NCBI GenBank assembly: GCA_003150395.1
Contig: QAMI01000039.1
Location: forward strand, 1-64,000
Reading direction: 5' to 3'
Length of the DNA stretch: 64,000 nt
Source: Candidatus Gastranaerophilales bacterium
GTDB lineage: Bacteria; Cyanobacteriota; Vampirovibrionia; Gastranaerophilales; Gastranaerophilaceae
Of this stretch, positions 9,447-18,378 are shown piece by piece (position 1 is the first letter of the stretch; the number at the start of each line of letters is the position of its first letter). Both the position numbers and the translations under genes were made by a program. The notes beneath the pieces were generated by a model that saw only the letters and a list, made by a program, of their open reading frames with translations, ran no database searches and was not told the DNA's origin.

Positions 9447-9643
9447 TACGAGCTCCATATAAGATGTATAAAAATTTTATCGTCTTTACTATATTAAACT
9501 TTATCCAATTATTTAAAAATCGTATAAATGTACCAGATGAAAGAATAATTTATACTAAAGTTGGAAAATTGAAGTGAATGGATTTAACCTATTAACTTTC
9601 AAATCACTTCCCACTTAAAATGTCTTTGTATTATAATAAAACT

Positions 9644-11536
9644 ATGAATTACCTCAAAAACACTTATGATTGTATAGTTGTCGGAGCAGGCCACGCAGGC
9701 TGCGAAGCCGCTATTTCTGCTGCTCGTTTGGGAGCTAAAGTTTTGCTTTGCACGCTTAATATAGACAATATCGCCTTGATGCCCTGTAATCCTGCAATAG
9801 GCGGCCCTGCAAAATCGACAATAGTTCGTGAAATTGATGCGCTTGGCGGGGTAATGGGCGAGGCTGCTGATGCAACTTATATTCAAATGAGAATGTTGAA
9901 TTCTTCGAAAGGCCCGGCAGTACGGGCACTTCGTGCGCAATCAGATAAACGGCAGTATATGGATTACATGCGAAATGTAATCGAAAACAATGAAAATATA
10001 TATCTCCGTCAGGCGTGTATTACGGATTTAATCGCTGAAAACGGTGTTATTACAGGTGCAGTTGATGAATTTGGCATTGAATATAAGGCACGCACGGTAA
10101 TTCTTACAACTGGAACTTCTCTTTGCGGAAGAATTTTTGTCGGCTTAAAATCATACAGCGCCGGACGGCTTGGAGAAATGGCTGCAATCGGGCTTTCTGA
10201 TTCATTGAGAAAATTAGGAATAAATATTAAAAAACTTAAAACCGGAACTCCGCCGCGTGTTGACAAGCGGACAATTGACTATACAAAAATGCAAATTCAG
10301 CCTCCGGATGAGGAATTGTACTTTTATTCATTTAAACCTAACCGTCCTGTGAGGCTACAGGTTCCATGCTATTTGACCAGAACAACAGAGGAAACTCACA
10401 AAATTATTCGCAACAATCTGGACAAATCCCCGATGTTTCAAGGTTTGATTGAAGGTGTCGGCCCCCGTTACTGTCCTTCTATTGAAGATAAAGTTGTGCG
10501 TTTTAGTCAAAATCCTTCGCATCATATTTTTGTTGAACCTGAAGGGTTGGGAACATATGAAGTTTATATTCAAGGTTTTTCAAGCAGTCTGCCAGCGGAT
10601 GTTCAGGTAAAAATGCTGCATACATTACCGGGACTTGAAAAGGCACATGTGATAAAGCCTGCTTATGCAGTTGAATATGATTATGTTCCGGCTGTGCAGA
10701 CAATGCATTCTTTGATGTCAAAAAATGTTCAAGGGCTTTTCTTTGCCGGACAAATTAATGGCACAAGCGGTTATGAAGAGGCTGCAGGGCAGGGTTTAAT
10801 CGCCGGGATTAATGCTGTAAACTATTTAAACAATTCAGAAATGCTAGAACTGTCAAGAAGTTCATCTTATATCGGAACTTTGATTGATGATTTGGTTACA
10901 AAAGATATTCAGGATCCTTACAGAATGCTTACATCGCGTTCCGAATACAGGCTTTTGCTTCGTCAGGACAATGCGGATGCACGTCTTACTGAAGTTGGAC
11001 ATAAAATTGGTTTGATTGATGATGTTCAGTTTAAAGTATTCACTGAAAAACAGCAGAATATCGAAAAAGAAATGTCACGGCTTCTTGAACATAAGATTTC
11101 CGCAACCGATAAGGTTAATGAAATTCTTGCAAAATACGGTGAAAACATGGAACGCGGCATGAAAGCGGCAGAGCTTTTGAAGCGTCCGAATATTACTTAT
11201 AAAATTTTGCAGGAAATTGATGAAACAACTGCAAATCTTAACGTTGCACGCGATATATATGAGCAGGTCGAAGTTTTAATCAAATACGAAGGCTACTTAA
11301 AACGTCAGGCTTATCAGGTAGAACAGGCAGGCAAGCTTGATAAATTTAAAATACCTGACGATATAGATTATGATAAAATCGATCATATTTCATCAGAAAC
11401 AAAAGATAAATTGAAGAAAATCCGTCCGAAAACTCTGGCTCAGGCCTCACGTATAGGCGGGGTGAAACCTGCAGATATATCAATTCTTATGGTGCTGTTG
11501 GAACGTCATGCAGTTGCTCGGAAGGTGCTTGGGTAA
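9644..11536 (+). CDS. mnmG: tRNA uridine 5-carboxymethylaminomethyl modification enzyme MnmG (GidA)
   Basis: A 630-residue FAD enzyme that works with MnmE to modify U34 of several tRNAs. The N-terminal VVGAGHAGCEAA Rossmann motif, PCNPAIGGPAKS, the GTSLCGRIF region, FAGQINGTSGYEEAAGQG and the C-terminal SRIGGVKPADISIL are all characteristic. I prefer ATG 9644 because the family starts about 8 residues before VVGAG. ATG 9620 is an in-frame alternative. A TATAAT box (9632-9637) ends 6 nt before ATG 9644 and no Shine-Dalgarno is present, so the mRNA may be leaderless. Confidence 0.95.
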   Translation: MNYLKNTYDCIVVGAGHAGCEAAISAARLGAKVLLCTLNIDNIALMPCNPAIGGPAKSTIVREIDALGGVMGEAADATYIQMRMLNSSKGPAVRALRAQSDKRQYMDYMRNVIENNENIYLRQACITDLIAENGVITGAVDEFGIEYKARTVILTTGTSLCGRIFVGLKSYSAGRLGEMAAIGLSDSLRKLGINIKKLKTGTPPRVDKRTIDYTKMQIQPPDEELYFYSFKPNRPVRLQVPCYLTRTTEETHKIIRNNLDKSPMFQGLIEGVGPRYCPSIEDKVVRFSQNPSHHIFVEPEGLGTYEVYIQGFSSSLPADVQVKMLHTLPGLEKAHVIKPAYAVEYDYVPAVQTMHSLMSKNVQGLFFAGQINGTSGYEEAAGQGLIAGINAVNYLNNSEMLELSRSSSYIGTLIDDLVTKDIQDPYRMLTSRSEYRLLLRQDNADARLTEVGHKIGLIDDVQFKVFTEKQQNIEKEMSRLLEHKISATDKVNEILAKYGENMERGMKAAELLKRPNITYKILQEIDETTANLNVARDIYEQVEVLIKYEGYLKRQAYQVEQAGKLDKFKIPDDIDYDKIDHISSETKDKLKKIRPKTLAQASRIGGVKPADISILMVLLERHAVARKVLG

Positions 11537-11663
11537 TTTGATTCTTAGCCTTAATATTAGTAATTTTGTTTTTTATAATTTTCCCTGTATAATTTAGAAT
11601 TTCACCAAGATACGCGCATATAATTACAGACAAGAATGTGTACAAATACTTATATTTTTCCAT
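11487..11663 (-). CDS. Possible small membrane protein
   Basis: A 58-codon frame from ATG 11663, with a hydrophobic N-terminal helix (YLYTFLSVIICAYLG) followed by a Lys-rich segment. The 3' third overlaps the end of mnmG on the opposite strand. There is no clear Shine-Dalgarno. It fills the otherwise empty mnmG downstream gap. The support is composition only, so this may be chance. Confidence 0.25.
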   Translation of the reverse strand: MEKYKYLYTFLSVIICAYLGEILNYTGKIIKNKITNIKAKNQITQAPSEQLHDVPTAP

Positions 11664-11722
11664 TATGTCTAATTATTTTGAAGATTATATAAATATCTTT
11701 AACTAAAATATTAAGCTGTTGT

Positions 11723-12061
11723 TCAAAAAGTTGGTGGATAAACTTCGTAGTTTTTTCCAAGTTTTTTAAATTCAATATTGTTATTGGATAAAATTCTTTC
11801 AACCGTCTGGTCTTTCAAATCGTTTACTTTTATTCTGAATTTACCGGTGACGTATTTGCGGCGGATATCATAAAAGGTATTTCTGGCGTCAAGCAGCCAA
11901 AAATTGTTCATCAGCATTCCAAGTGTAAAAATTTGCTGGCGTGAACTGATTGTATCGCCGTTAATTTCATATTGGCTTTTAAATGCGGGCTGACTGCGTT
12001 TTTGTGAAACTGAGCCAGGGCGGTTGTATTTTATATTTGCGTAAGAAGGATTAATTTTCAT
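11723..12061 (-). CDS. Hypothetical protein with Phe-motif N-terminus
   Basis: A 112-residue protein that I do not recognise. The N-terminal third is polar and probably disordered (MKINPSYANIKYNRPGSVSQ) and holds the motif PAFKSQY near residue 27. The rest looks like a small alpha/beta domain (NNFWLLDARNTFYDIRRKYV, then VNDLKDQTVERILSNNNIEF). No signal peptide is present. The AFKSQ[YF] motif also occurs at the N-terminus of the FliK-like protein at 51657, and related Phe motifs occur in several other proteins of the window. Confidence 0.6.
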   Translation of the reverse strand: MKINPSYANIKYNRPGSVSQKRSQPAFKSQYEINGDTISSRQQIFTLGMLMNNFWLLDARNTFYDIRRKYVTGKFRIKVNDLKDQTVERILSNNNIEFKKLGKNYEVYPPTF

Positions 12062-12257
12062 AGTTCTATTTTACCTAACCAGTATTTTAAAAACAAACCC
12101 GCAAAATATTTACTAAAATAGTCTAATTTTTTATAAATATTTACAATCCTTAAAATTTTATTGGTTTTTAATAGCTCAAAAGCCTAATTTACAAAATATT
12201 CAATACTAAGTTTTTTGATTATTCAAGGGAATACAGGATTTACAAAAAGGAAAACCC

Positions 12258-12315
12258 AAAAATCCCGAAGATGGATTTCAGCTCAGCGTCAGGCGAGCAT
12301 CACGAGCCTAGACGA
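12258..12315 (-). repeat. Degenerate partial copy of tRNA-Gln
   Basis: A 20-nt segment at 12258-12277 is identical to the 3' end of the intact tRNA-Gln at 12431-12450. About 30 nt further, CTAGACGAT matches the tRNA 5' portion, while the anticodon region is unrelated and shortened. It cannot form a working tRNA. The rest of the gene-free stretch 12062-12434 is AT-rich with no ORF of note. Confidence 0.6.
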
Positions 12316-12434
12316 TGAGGGTGCTCTTTAGAGTAAAACCACGAGAAATTTGAGCAACACGAAAATTTCTCAGTGGTTCGAAGACACTTCAGGATTTCAA
12401 AATTTTTCAAATGAAAAAAATAAGCAATAAAAAA

Positions 12435-12505
12435 ATCCCGAAGATGGATTCGAACCACCGTTAGAAGAGCCAGAATCTTCTGTCCTGCCACTAGACGATT
12501 CGGGA
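12435..12505 (-). tRNA. tRNA-Gln(CUG)
   Basis: On the minus strand the acceptor TCCCGAA/TTCGGGA pairs. The anticodon stem GAAGA/TCTTC encloses TTCTGGC (anticodon CUG). The T-loop TTCGAAT is present. CCA is not encoded. Confidence 0.93.
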
Positions 12506-12519
12506 TTAGTAACTCTCTT

Positions 12520-12547
12520 ATTATAAATAAAAAATAAAATTGTGCAA
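12520..12547 (-). promoter_or_regulatory. Sigma-70 promoter for tRNA-Gln
   Basis: On the minus strand TTGCAC (12547-12542) and TATAAT (12525-12520) are separated by 16 nt. The predicted start lies about 8 nt before the mature tRNA. Confidence 0.6.
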
Positions 12548-12588
12548 GTGGAAATTCAAAAAATATTTTTTTGTGATAAACTTTTTGT

Positions 12589-14658
12589 ATGAAGATATTA
12601 AAAAATTTGAATAAACTTTATGCGTCAATACTTGTGTTATCTGTTACTGTAATGCAGGTTCCGGCTTTCGCAACGGAGCTGGCAGCGGTTGAAAAACCTG
12701 CTGTGAAAATTGAGACGCAAGCAAAAACTTTTTATATTTCAGAAGAACTGAAAAAAGAACTTAAATATAATATTCAGGCTGTTTATGGAGCTGAAAATAC
12801 CGATGTAATTTATAATCGTATTGAAAAACTTGCAGCAAAATCAGTTTCTCAAAGACCGAAAAATCTTTTAAATGAAGACGTTACAAGAGTTTCAGACTGG
12901 TATAAAGACGAAATTATTTATATGTTTTACGTTGACCAATTTGGGGTAATTACAGCTGAAAAACCGAATTCTTTCAAAGATTCTGTCCAAATGCTGGATT
13001 ACTTAAAAGATTTGGGAGTTACAACACTTTATATACTTCCATTTGCTGATTCCCCGATGGATGACTCAGGCTTTGATGTTAAAAATCCGAAAAATGTCAG
13101 AAAAGATTTGGGCGGAATGCCGGAGTTTAAAGAATTTGTAATAGCGGCAAAACAAAAAGGTTTCAAAATAAAAGCGGATTTGGTTCTAAATCATTTTTCA
13201 GATCAGCATGAGTGGTTTAAGCAGGCAATGGCTGGTGATTTGGAAAAGCTGAATTACTTTATCGTGCGTGAGGAAATGCCAAAGTATAGAAAATACGAAG
13301 ATCCTAAAAAAGGCACGATTGTTGAATACGAAGAGCCTAATGGAAAAATATCAAAAAGACGTTTGATATTCCCTGACATAACCGACAATCATTATCGCAA
13401 GGTTACTATTAACGGTAAGGATTATTATTTGTATCATACATTCTATCCCTTCCAGCTTGATATAAACTGGGAAAATCCAGAGGTTTTATATTATTGCTTA
13501 GAAACAATCAGTTATTGGGCAAATTTGGGTATTGATATTTTTAGAATGGATGCAATCCCTTATTTTGTAAAAGAAGAAGGATCAACTGCTGAAAATCTTG
13601 ACAAAACTCATAATGTTGTAAAAATAATAAGCATTTATCTTCAAGCAACAGCTCCTCGTTCTGTAATTCAGGCTGAGGCTTGCCAAACTCCAAAGGATAT
13701 CCTCCCATATTTTGGAAAAGAACGTGAAATTAAAACAGAAATCAATAATCAGCCGCTAAATTTAAAACGTACTGACGAAATTCAAATTGCATATCATTTT
13801 CCTTATATGCCTGCACTTTGGGCTTCGTTTATAACAGAAAATAACAAATATTTTATTGATGCAAATAAAGCAACGCCTTCAATTCCTGACAGCGCAAGCT
13901 GGGCAACTTTTTTGCGTGTGCATGATGAATTAACACTTGAAATGGTAACGCCTGAAGTCAGAAAAATTATTTATGATGCACTTGAACCTCGCGGCGCCGA
14001 ATTCAGAAATGGCCTTGGTGTAAGCGGGAGAACTGCAAACTTTTTGGGTAATAATCCTGACAGAATTATAATGGCTTATTCTGTATTACTTTCTTTGCCG
14101 GGAATTCCAATTATATATTATGGTGATGAAATAGCTGCACAAAACAATTTTTCATATGCTAAAAAGGCTGCCAAATCAAGAGAACAAAATCAGAAAAGGA
14201 ACAAAATAAGACTTCTTTCATTTTTTGATAGCCGTGATATTAACAGAGGTGTTCTTGATTATAATGCGTTCTATTCAGCGATGAAAAATACCCGTGGAAC
14301 GACTTTGTCATCAAAAATTCATTCCGAAGTTAAGCATATGATTGAATTGAGAAAAAATACTCCTGCGCTTTCTCGCGGTTCTCTTACAATTCTAAAAACA
14401 AAGTCAGAAAAAGATTTTGCTTACATCCGGGAATATAATGGAGAAAAATACCTTATCGTCCATAATTTAGGCAGTACAAAACGGGTTTCGGAAATTGATC
14501 TGCCGGTCGGAATGGTGTTTAAACCTGTAAAAAAAGACTGTATTTATTTGGAAAATATTCTGAACGGGCAGAAATATAAAGTGAAAGTATCACCGACACA
14601 AAAGACAACTCGTCTTTTGATGTATCCTTACGCTACTGTTTGGCTGAAAATAATTTAG
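12589..14658 (+). CDS. Secreted GH13 alpha-amylase-family enzyme, trehalose-synthase-like
   Basis: A 689-residue protein with a Sec signal (KILKNLNKLYASILVLSVTV…PAFA, about 28 residues). The (beta/alpha)8 domain shows LVLNHFSDQHEWF, the nucleophile Asp in IFRMDAIPYF, the acid Glu in IQAEACQ and the stabiliser in FLRVHDELTLEMV, followed by IPIIYYGDEI. The last two segments resemble trehalose synthases (GH13_16) more than typical amylases, but export is unusual for that group. The exact substrate (maltose, maltodextrin or starch) is not decidable. No Shine-Dalgarno is seen before ATG 12589. The 3' end overlaps the convergent acyltransferase by 26 nt. Confidence 0.85.
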   Translation: MKILKNLNKLYASILVLSVTVMQVPAFATELAAVEKPAVKIETQAKTFYISEELKKELKYNIQAVYGAENTDVIYNRIEKLAAKSVSQRPKNLLNEDVTRVSDWYKDEIIYMFYVDQFGVITAEKPNSFKDSVQMLDYLKDLGVTTLYILPFADSPMDDSGFDVKNPKNVRKDLGGMPEFKEFVIAAKQKGFKIKADLVLNHFSDQHEWFKQAMAGDLEKLNYFIVREEMPKYRKYEDPKKGTIVEYEEPNGKISKRRLIFPDITDNHYRKVTINGKDYYLYHTFYPFQLDINWENPEVLYYCLETISYWANLGIDIFRMDAIPYFVKEEGSTAENLDKTHNVVKIISIYLQATAPRSVIQAEACQTPKDILPYFGKEREIKTEINNQPLNLKRTDEIQIAYHFPYMPALWASFITENNKYFIDANKATPSIPDSASWATFLRVHDELTLEMVTPEVRKIIYDALEPRGAEFRNGLGVSGRTANFLGNNPDRIIMAYSVLLSLPGIPIIYYGDEIAAQNNFSYAKKAAKSREQNQKRNKIRLLSFFDSRDINRGVLDYNAFYSAMKNTRGTTLSSKIHSEVKHMIELRKNTPALSRGSLTILKTKSEKDFAYIREYNGEKYLIVHNLGSTKRVSEIDLPVGMVFKPVKKDCIYLENILNGQKYKVKVSPTQKTTRLLMYPYATVWLKII

Positions 14659-15709
14659 CACGGATTTTCTGAAGTGCATACCCCGAATAGGTCGTGATAA
14701 CCATTGTCAGTACAAAATACAAATATGTTGTCTGAACAGGGTTATAAATCCAATAAATATCGTGTTCTGCACGTTCTGTAATCGGAATTCCGTGAATTTT
14801 AAAAAATATTGCAGTAATCAAATACATCACCAAAAGGTGATTTGCCATTATGTGATAAGTTGTTTCGCCCATGATTTTTAGGAATTGAACGTCTTTCAAA
14901 TATGGATAAATCACTTTAACAGTAAATAAACTTGCCCAAATTCCGGTTAAAGATGTCAAAACAGGTACAATTATCTGGTCATCAAACCTTGCCCAAACAA
15001 GTACATAACTTAAACCAATTCCATGCGAAGGGTCATAATCTCTGTTAAACATCCACAATATTGATTGGAAAATGATTATTGCTCCTAGCCATTTTATTGT
15101 AAAAATATCAAATTTATCTTTGATATGGTGCATGTAGAAATATCCAAGATAAACAAAAAACATTGAAAATACAGTTCTGAAAATCAAAAGATTAATTGAA
15201 GTCATTTCAATGTTTTTAATCACAGGAATTGAAAGAAAACCAAAAATCGAAAACACTGCAAGATGTGCAAACTTGTTATTTGTAATTTTGAACAGCCCCT
15301 TAAGGAAGAATAAAAACGCTATCATTGTTATAAATAATTGAGGAACAAACCATAGCGGGCAGCTTAAATCCATTTGATGTCCATTTAAAAACGGAGTCAA
15401 TGTAAGGTTTTTTAGTGTTAACGGCTCGCCCCACCATTTCCCGGTAAAGTGGAAGATTACGCAGGTCACAATAACGTAAAATATTTCATACAAAAAATAG
15501 GGAAACAAAAGGCTTTTCACACGTCTTTTTATAAATGTGCAGGCATCAGATAAATATTTTTCCTTAAAAAGCATTCCGGAAATAAAGAAAAACAATGCAA
15601 GCTGGAACGAATACGGCGGAAACATTCCAAGCATTGAAAATTCCAAATGGCCAGAAACGACAAGCATTATTGCAAAAGCTTTTAAAAGATTAATTTTTTC
15701 TGAAAACAT
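14633..15709 (-). CDS. Acyltransferase family 3 membrane protein
   Basis: A 358-residue integral membrane protein with about ten hydrophobic helices. It begins with the acyltransferase-3 (PF01757) signature INLLKAFAIMLVVSGHLEF, in which the conserved His is present, then FFISGMLFKEKY. Such enzymes O-acylate sugars of surface polysaccharides or other envelope carbohydrates. The acceptor is unknown. It converges on the secreted GH13 gene with a short overlap and has no operon partner. Confidence 0.85.
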   Translation of the reverse strand: MFSEKINLLKAFAIMLVVSGHLEFSMLGMFPPYSFQLALFFFISGMLFKEKYLSDACTFIKRRVKSLLFPYFLYEIFYVIVTCVIFHFTGKWWGEPLTLKNLTLTPFLNGHQMDLSCPLWFVPQLFITMIAFLFFLKGLFKITNNKFAHLAVFSIFGFLSIPVIKNIEMTSINLLIFRTVFSMFFVYLGYFYMHHIKDKFDIFTIKWLGAIIIFQSILWMFNRDYDPSHGIGLSYVLVWARFDDQIIVPVLTSLTGIWASLFTVKVIYPYLKDVQFLKIMGETTYHIMANHLLVMYLITAIFFKIHGIPITERAEHDIYWIYNPVQTTYLYFVLTMVITTYSGYALQKIRAKLFSAKQ

Positions 15710-15811
15710 GTCAAAATCCCTTCATCACTTTTATTATACATAAAAATAATGAAAACAAATTCTCTGTTTAATTATCAAAGTGACAATTCGTTTACTTTAG
15801 AAATTATCACG

Positions 15812-16468
15812 TTAGACAGATTTTCTTTCACCGATTTTATAGTTGCTTAAAAATTCAAAGGTATCTGGAAAATTTTCTTTTAAGAGAGTTTTGTTTTTAA
15901 TTGAATTTTTGTATCCGCTTCCCCACAATCCGCCTCCTGTATGAATCCAAGCTAAAATGTCCGCGCAAACCTCATTTTGAAAATATTCACTTAGCGGTTT
16001 AATTAATAAATTATTTACTTCAAAAATATCGTAATTATGATTATCAGGATGTCTTTTGGGCAGGTTTTGGGTATCAAAATATAATGAATCAAGTAAATCC
16101 CGGTTTTGCATTAACCCTTCACAATCAAGTATTCCGTGGGCAGCTTCATGGTTAACTACTTTTTGTATATCTTTAGGTTCCACTCTGGTTGTAATTGCCA
16201 TAAACCTGTAAAGTGGGTATGTGCAGGTAACCGCTTCCCATTCAGGAGCACCTTCGCGTGCAAGTTTTTCGTTTTCAAAGATATCTGCTATAGAATTTGA
16301 GCAATAGAGTTTATAATTATTTCTTTTTAGCACATCGCCCCATTTGTCGGGAATATCTTTTATACTTTTTTCAACAGCTCTTGTAAAATCTTTTTTTACA
16401 TTTCTCATTGTCAAAACTTTATAATTCATTTGAAAAGCAACATTTTGTGAAGCATTATCTATTTTCAT
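15812..16468 (-). CDS. Putative zinc metallopeptidase (HEXXH) without signal peptide
   Basis: A 218-residue protein with HEAAH at residues 107-111, and EVCAD at residues 166-170 preceded by an aromatic-rich helix. An HEXXH plus a downstream ExxxD Glu suggests a gluzincin-like site, in the manner of anthrax lethal factor-type domains. The family match is only by motif. The N-terminus MKIDNASQNVAFQMNYKV is short, polar and contains the Phe motif seen in other signal-less proteins here. GTGTACTCC-type spacing gives only a modest ribosome site at ATG 16468. Substrate and localisation are unknown. Confidence 0.6.
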   Translation of the reverse strand: MKIDNASQNVAFQMNYKVLTMRNVKKDFTRAVEKSIKDIPDKWGDVLKRNNYKLYCSNSIADIFENEKLAREGAPEWEAVTCTYPLYRFMAITTRVEPKDIQKVVNHEAAHGILDCEGLMQNRDLLDSLYFDTQNLPKRHPDNHNYDIFEVNNLLIKPLSEYFQNEVCADILAWIHTGGGLWGSGYKNSIKNKTLLKENFPDTFEFLSNYKIGERKSV

Positions 16469-16591
16469 CCTGTGTACTCCTTATCTGATACCATATAAAC
16501 ACTATAGAGCATATGCTAATATAATTTATGTTAGTATATTTTTTTTATTTGTCAATTAGCCGAAATAAAAAAGCTTGTTTTCTTGGAAATA

Positions 16592-17131
16592 TTAAATCCT
16601 ACTTTTTTTATTGAAGTTTGGTAGTTTATAAATCAAGTGAATCATATCTTTTCCGCGCACATTTTTTATGAATTCACCTTCTATTTTTGCTCCCAACCTT
16701 TCAGCCACATTTCTTGAAGCGTTATTGGATGGCCGGATTTCAAAAATAACTTCTTTTAAATTTAATTTTTTAAATGCGTAATCAGTTAAAGCTTTTGCAC
16801 ATTCTGTAGCAAATCCGTTATGCCAATATTCTTTTTTTAATATGTAACCTATTTCGTGATAGAGTCTGTTTTCTATAAAATCCGGCATTAACGCAGCTTG
16901 ACCGAGAATTTTATGTGACAATTTATCTTCAATGATAAAATATCCAAGGTTATATTTTCGATAAAGCGCCTGGTTTTTATCAATCCATTCCTGAACGTCT
17001 TTATCTTTAAACTGATATTCCCAAGCATACATAACTTCTGGATTTTGAAGAATTGATTTTAAATTTATAAAGTCATCTTGAGTTATGTATCGTAAATAAA
17101 CTCGATTGCATTCTAAAAATATATTTTTCAT
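16592..17131 (-). CDS. GNAT N-acetyltransferase (RimJ/RimL type)
   Basis: A 179-residue acetyltransferase_3 domain (PF13302). The N-terminus LECNRVYLRYITQDDFINLK, the central ILGQAALMPDF…HEIGYILKKEYW, the acetyl-CoA site NGFATECAKALTDYAF and the C-terminal SRNVAERLGAKIEGEF are all typical. It would transfer acetyl from acetyl-CoA to an amine; the substrate may be a ribosomal protein N-terminus or a small molecule. No operon partner. Confidence 0.88.
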   Translation of the reverse strand: MKNIFLECNRVYLRYITQDDFINLKSILQNPEVMYAWEYQFKDKDVQEWIDKNQALYRKYNLGYFIIEDKLSHKILGQAALMPDFIENRLYHEIGYILKKEYWHNGFATECAKALTDYAFKKLNLKEVIFEIRPSNNASRNVAERLGAKIEGEFIKNVRGKDMIHLIYKLPNFNKKSRI

Positions 17132-17203
17132 TAAAGTATGATAGCATAAATTGGGTTATCTTTTTATCATTTCGTTTTGCGTTATATTGTTACGTGAAAG
17201 TGT

Positions 17204-17575
17204 GTGGAATATGCTAAAAAAATAACTTACTATACTGATATGGATGGTAGTGAAATAAAAAGAATTTTGGGTACTTCAGTTTTTGAAATTAGAAGAGCTA
17301 ATGACTTAAGTCAAGAAAAGTTCGCAGAACTAATTGGCAAAGATAAAAATACAATTAATCGTATAGAATCTGGTGTTAATTTTGTTACAAGTGATACTTA
17401 TGCGATTCTGTGTAATATTTTTAATGTTCATCCAAGTATTTTAATGATGCGTAGGCCTGTGTATTTTCTAAAAGAGCATGTCAACTATAGAAATAAAATT
17501 AATGAATTGCTTAAAACTTTTTCTGTTGACAAACTTCAAGAGATTTACAACATCCTCAGTGTTATGAATAAATAA
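17204..17575 (+). CDS. XRE-family HTH regulator
   Basis: A 123-residue protein with an HTH_3 domain: FEIRRANDLSQEKFAELIGKDKNTINRIESG, residues about 27-57, then YAILCNIFNVHPSILM. The start is uncertain: GTG 17204 or ATG 17240, and neither has a strong Shine-Dalgarno. The C-terminal 40 residues are helical (INELLKTFSVDKLQEIYNIL) and may dimerise. It is the first of two XRE genes and one XRE fragment in a row. Target unknown. Confidence 0.75.
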   Translation: MEYAKKITYYTDMDGSEIKRILGTSVFEIRRANDLSQEKFAELIGKDKNTINRIESGVNFVTSDTYAILCNIFNVHPSILMMRRPVYFLKEHVNYRNKINELLKTFSVDKLQEIYNILSVMNK

Positions 17576-17605
17576 ATTTACATAAAACCTCCAAAAATTT
17601 TAATT

Positions 17606-17621
17606 AGGATATATATGTCCT
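17606..17621. promoter_or_regulatory. Imperfect palindrome upstream of second XRE gene
   Basis: AGGATATATATGTCCT is near-palindromic (outer AGGA/TCCT arms). It lies 34 nt before the ATG of the XRE gene at 17655, a plausible autoregulatory operator. No binding data can be inferred. Confidence 0.3.
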
Positions 17622-17654
17622 AGGTGTAAATATAATATCAATTATTATAAATAA

Positions 17655-17930
17655 ATGCAATACACAAATGAAAAATTTATACGTTTGAATAATGCGTTGG
17701 CGGAAGTTGTAAGAGCTATGCGTGTATCACGTACAGGTATGTCCGTTAACAAGTTTGGAGATAGCTATGGAATTGAAAAAAATAATATTCTTCGTATAGA
17801 AAATGCTAAAGTGTATTGCAAATTAATTACAATATGGCAAATAGCAAATGCTTTTGGTTTAAAGTTTTCTGAATTTATTAAATATGTAGAAGATTTGCTT
17901 GGGGATGATTTTACGCTAATTGATGAGTAA
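17655..17930 (+). CDS. Small XRE-like regulator, paralogue of the one at 28953
   Basis: A 91-residue single HTH domain protein: VRAMRVSRTGMSVNKFGDSYGIEKNNILRIE and IWQIANAFGLKFSEFIKYVEDLL. The C-terminal half (ANAFG..FSEFIK.VE..L..DF.LI.E) is nearly the same as that of the XRE protein at 28953, which is divergent from a pseudopilin. It may therefore belong to a family of small pilin-linked regulators. The ATG follows an AT-rich leader with no clear Shine-Dalgarno. Confidence 0.72.
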   Translation: MQYTNEKFIRLNNALAEVVRAMRVSRTGMSVNKFGDSYGIEKNNILRIENAKVYCKLITIWQIANAFGLKFSEFIKYVEDLLGDDFTLIDE

Positions 17931-18052
17931 TAAAAATTGGTGTTATAGAACGATGTGAACGCAAAATCAGTAACATTGCAATTATTAAACTTTTCGAGAC
18001 TCTTAAAGTTCAACCATCAGAATTTTATTCTTTTACTCAAACATATGATTGA
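17930..18052 (+). pseudogene. Remnant of an XRE-type HTH domain
   Basis: An open frame reading IGVIERCERKISNIAIIKLF then ETLKVQPSEFYSF. It matches the second half of an XRE HTH domain (recognition helix end, then the helix with a PSEF tail). It has no start codon or first half, and begins directly after the stop of the XRE gene. It is probably the relic of a third tandem regulator. Confidence 0.55.
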
Positions 18053-18061
18053 CAGTAATTA

Positions 18062-18095
18062 AAACTCTGATTTAGCATTTTAAATCAGAGTTTTT
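18062..18095 (+). terminator. Rho-independent terminator
   Basis: A perfect 13-bp stem (AAACTCTGATTTA pairing with TAAATCAGAGTTT) runs into a T run. It closes the XRE region. Confidence 0.85.
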
Positions 18096-18112
18096 GTGTT
18101 CGCAATAAAAAA

Positions 18113-18184
18113 CTCCCCAGGTTGGACTCGAACCAACAACCTACCGGTTAACAGCCGGTTGCTCCGCCATTGAGCTACTGAGGA
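18113..18184 (-). tRNA. tRNA-Asn(GUU)
   Basis: On the minus strand the acceptor TCCTCAG/CTGGGGA pairs, with wobble. The anticodon arm CCGGCTGTTAACCGG carries GUU, and the T-loop is TTCGAGT. CCA is not encoded. Confidence 0.94.
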
Positions 18185-18244
18185 TTATTTCTGTCTAGTT
18201 ATTTAGTTTTGTAATCTCAACTTCTCTCTTTCGATTACTTTTTT

Positions 18245-18273
18245 AGTATAAAATAAAAAAAATATATTGTAAA
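18245..18273 (-). promoter_or_regulatory. Sigma-70 promoter for tRNA-Asn
   Basis: On the minus strand TTTACA (18273-18268) and TATACT (18250-18245) are separated by 17 nt. The leader to the mature tRNA would be about 54 nt. The rest of 18185-18378 is AT-rich and holds no gene. Confidence 0.45.
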
Positions 18274-18378
18274 GTACTTTTTTGAAAAATTTTTTATATT
18301 TTTTTGCGGGTATGGTTTTCTTTTTTAATATGTGTTATAATAACATTGATATAATTTGTGTAGAAATGGAGGGATATT

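Noticed and set aside
12300..12491. Minus-strand frame over tRNA-Gln
   Set aside because: It lies over the tRNA and its partial copy.
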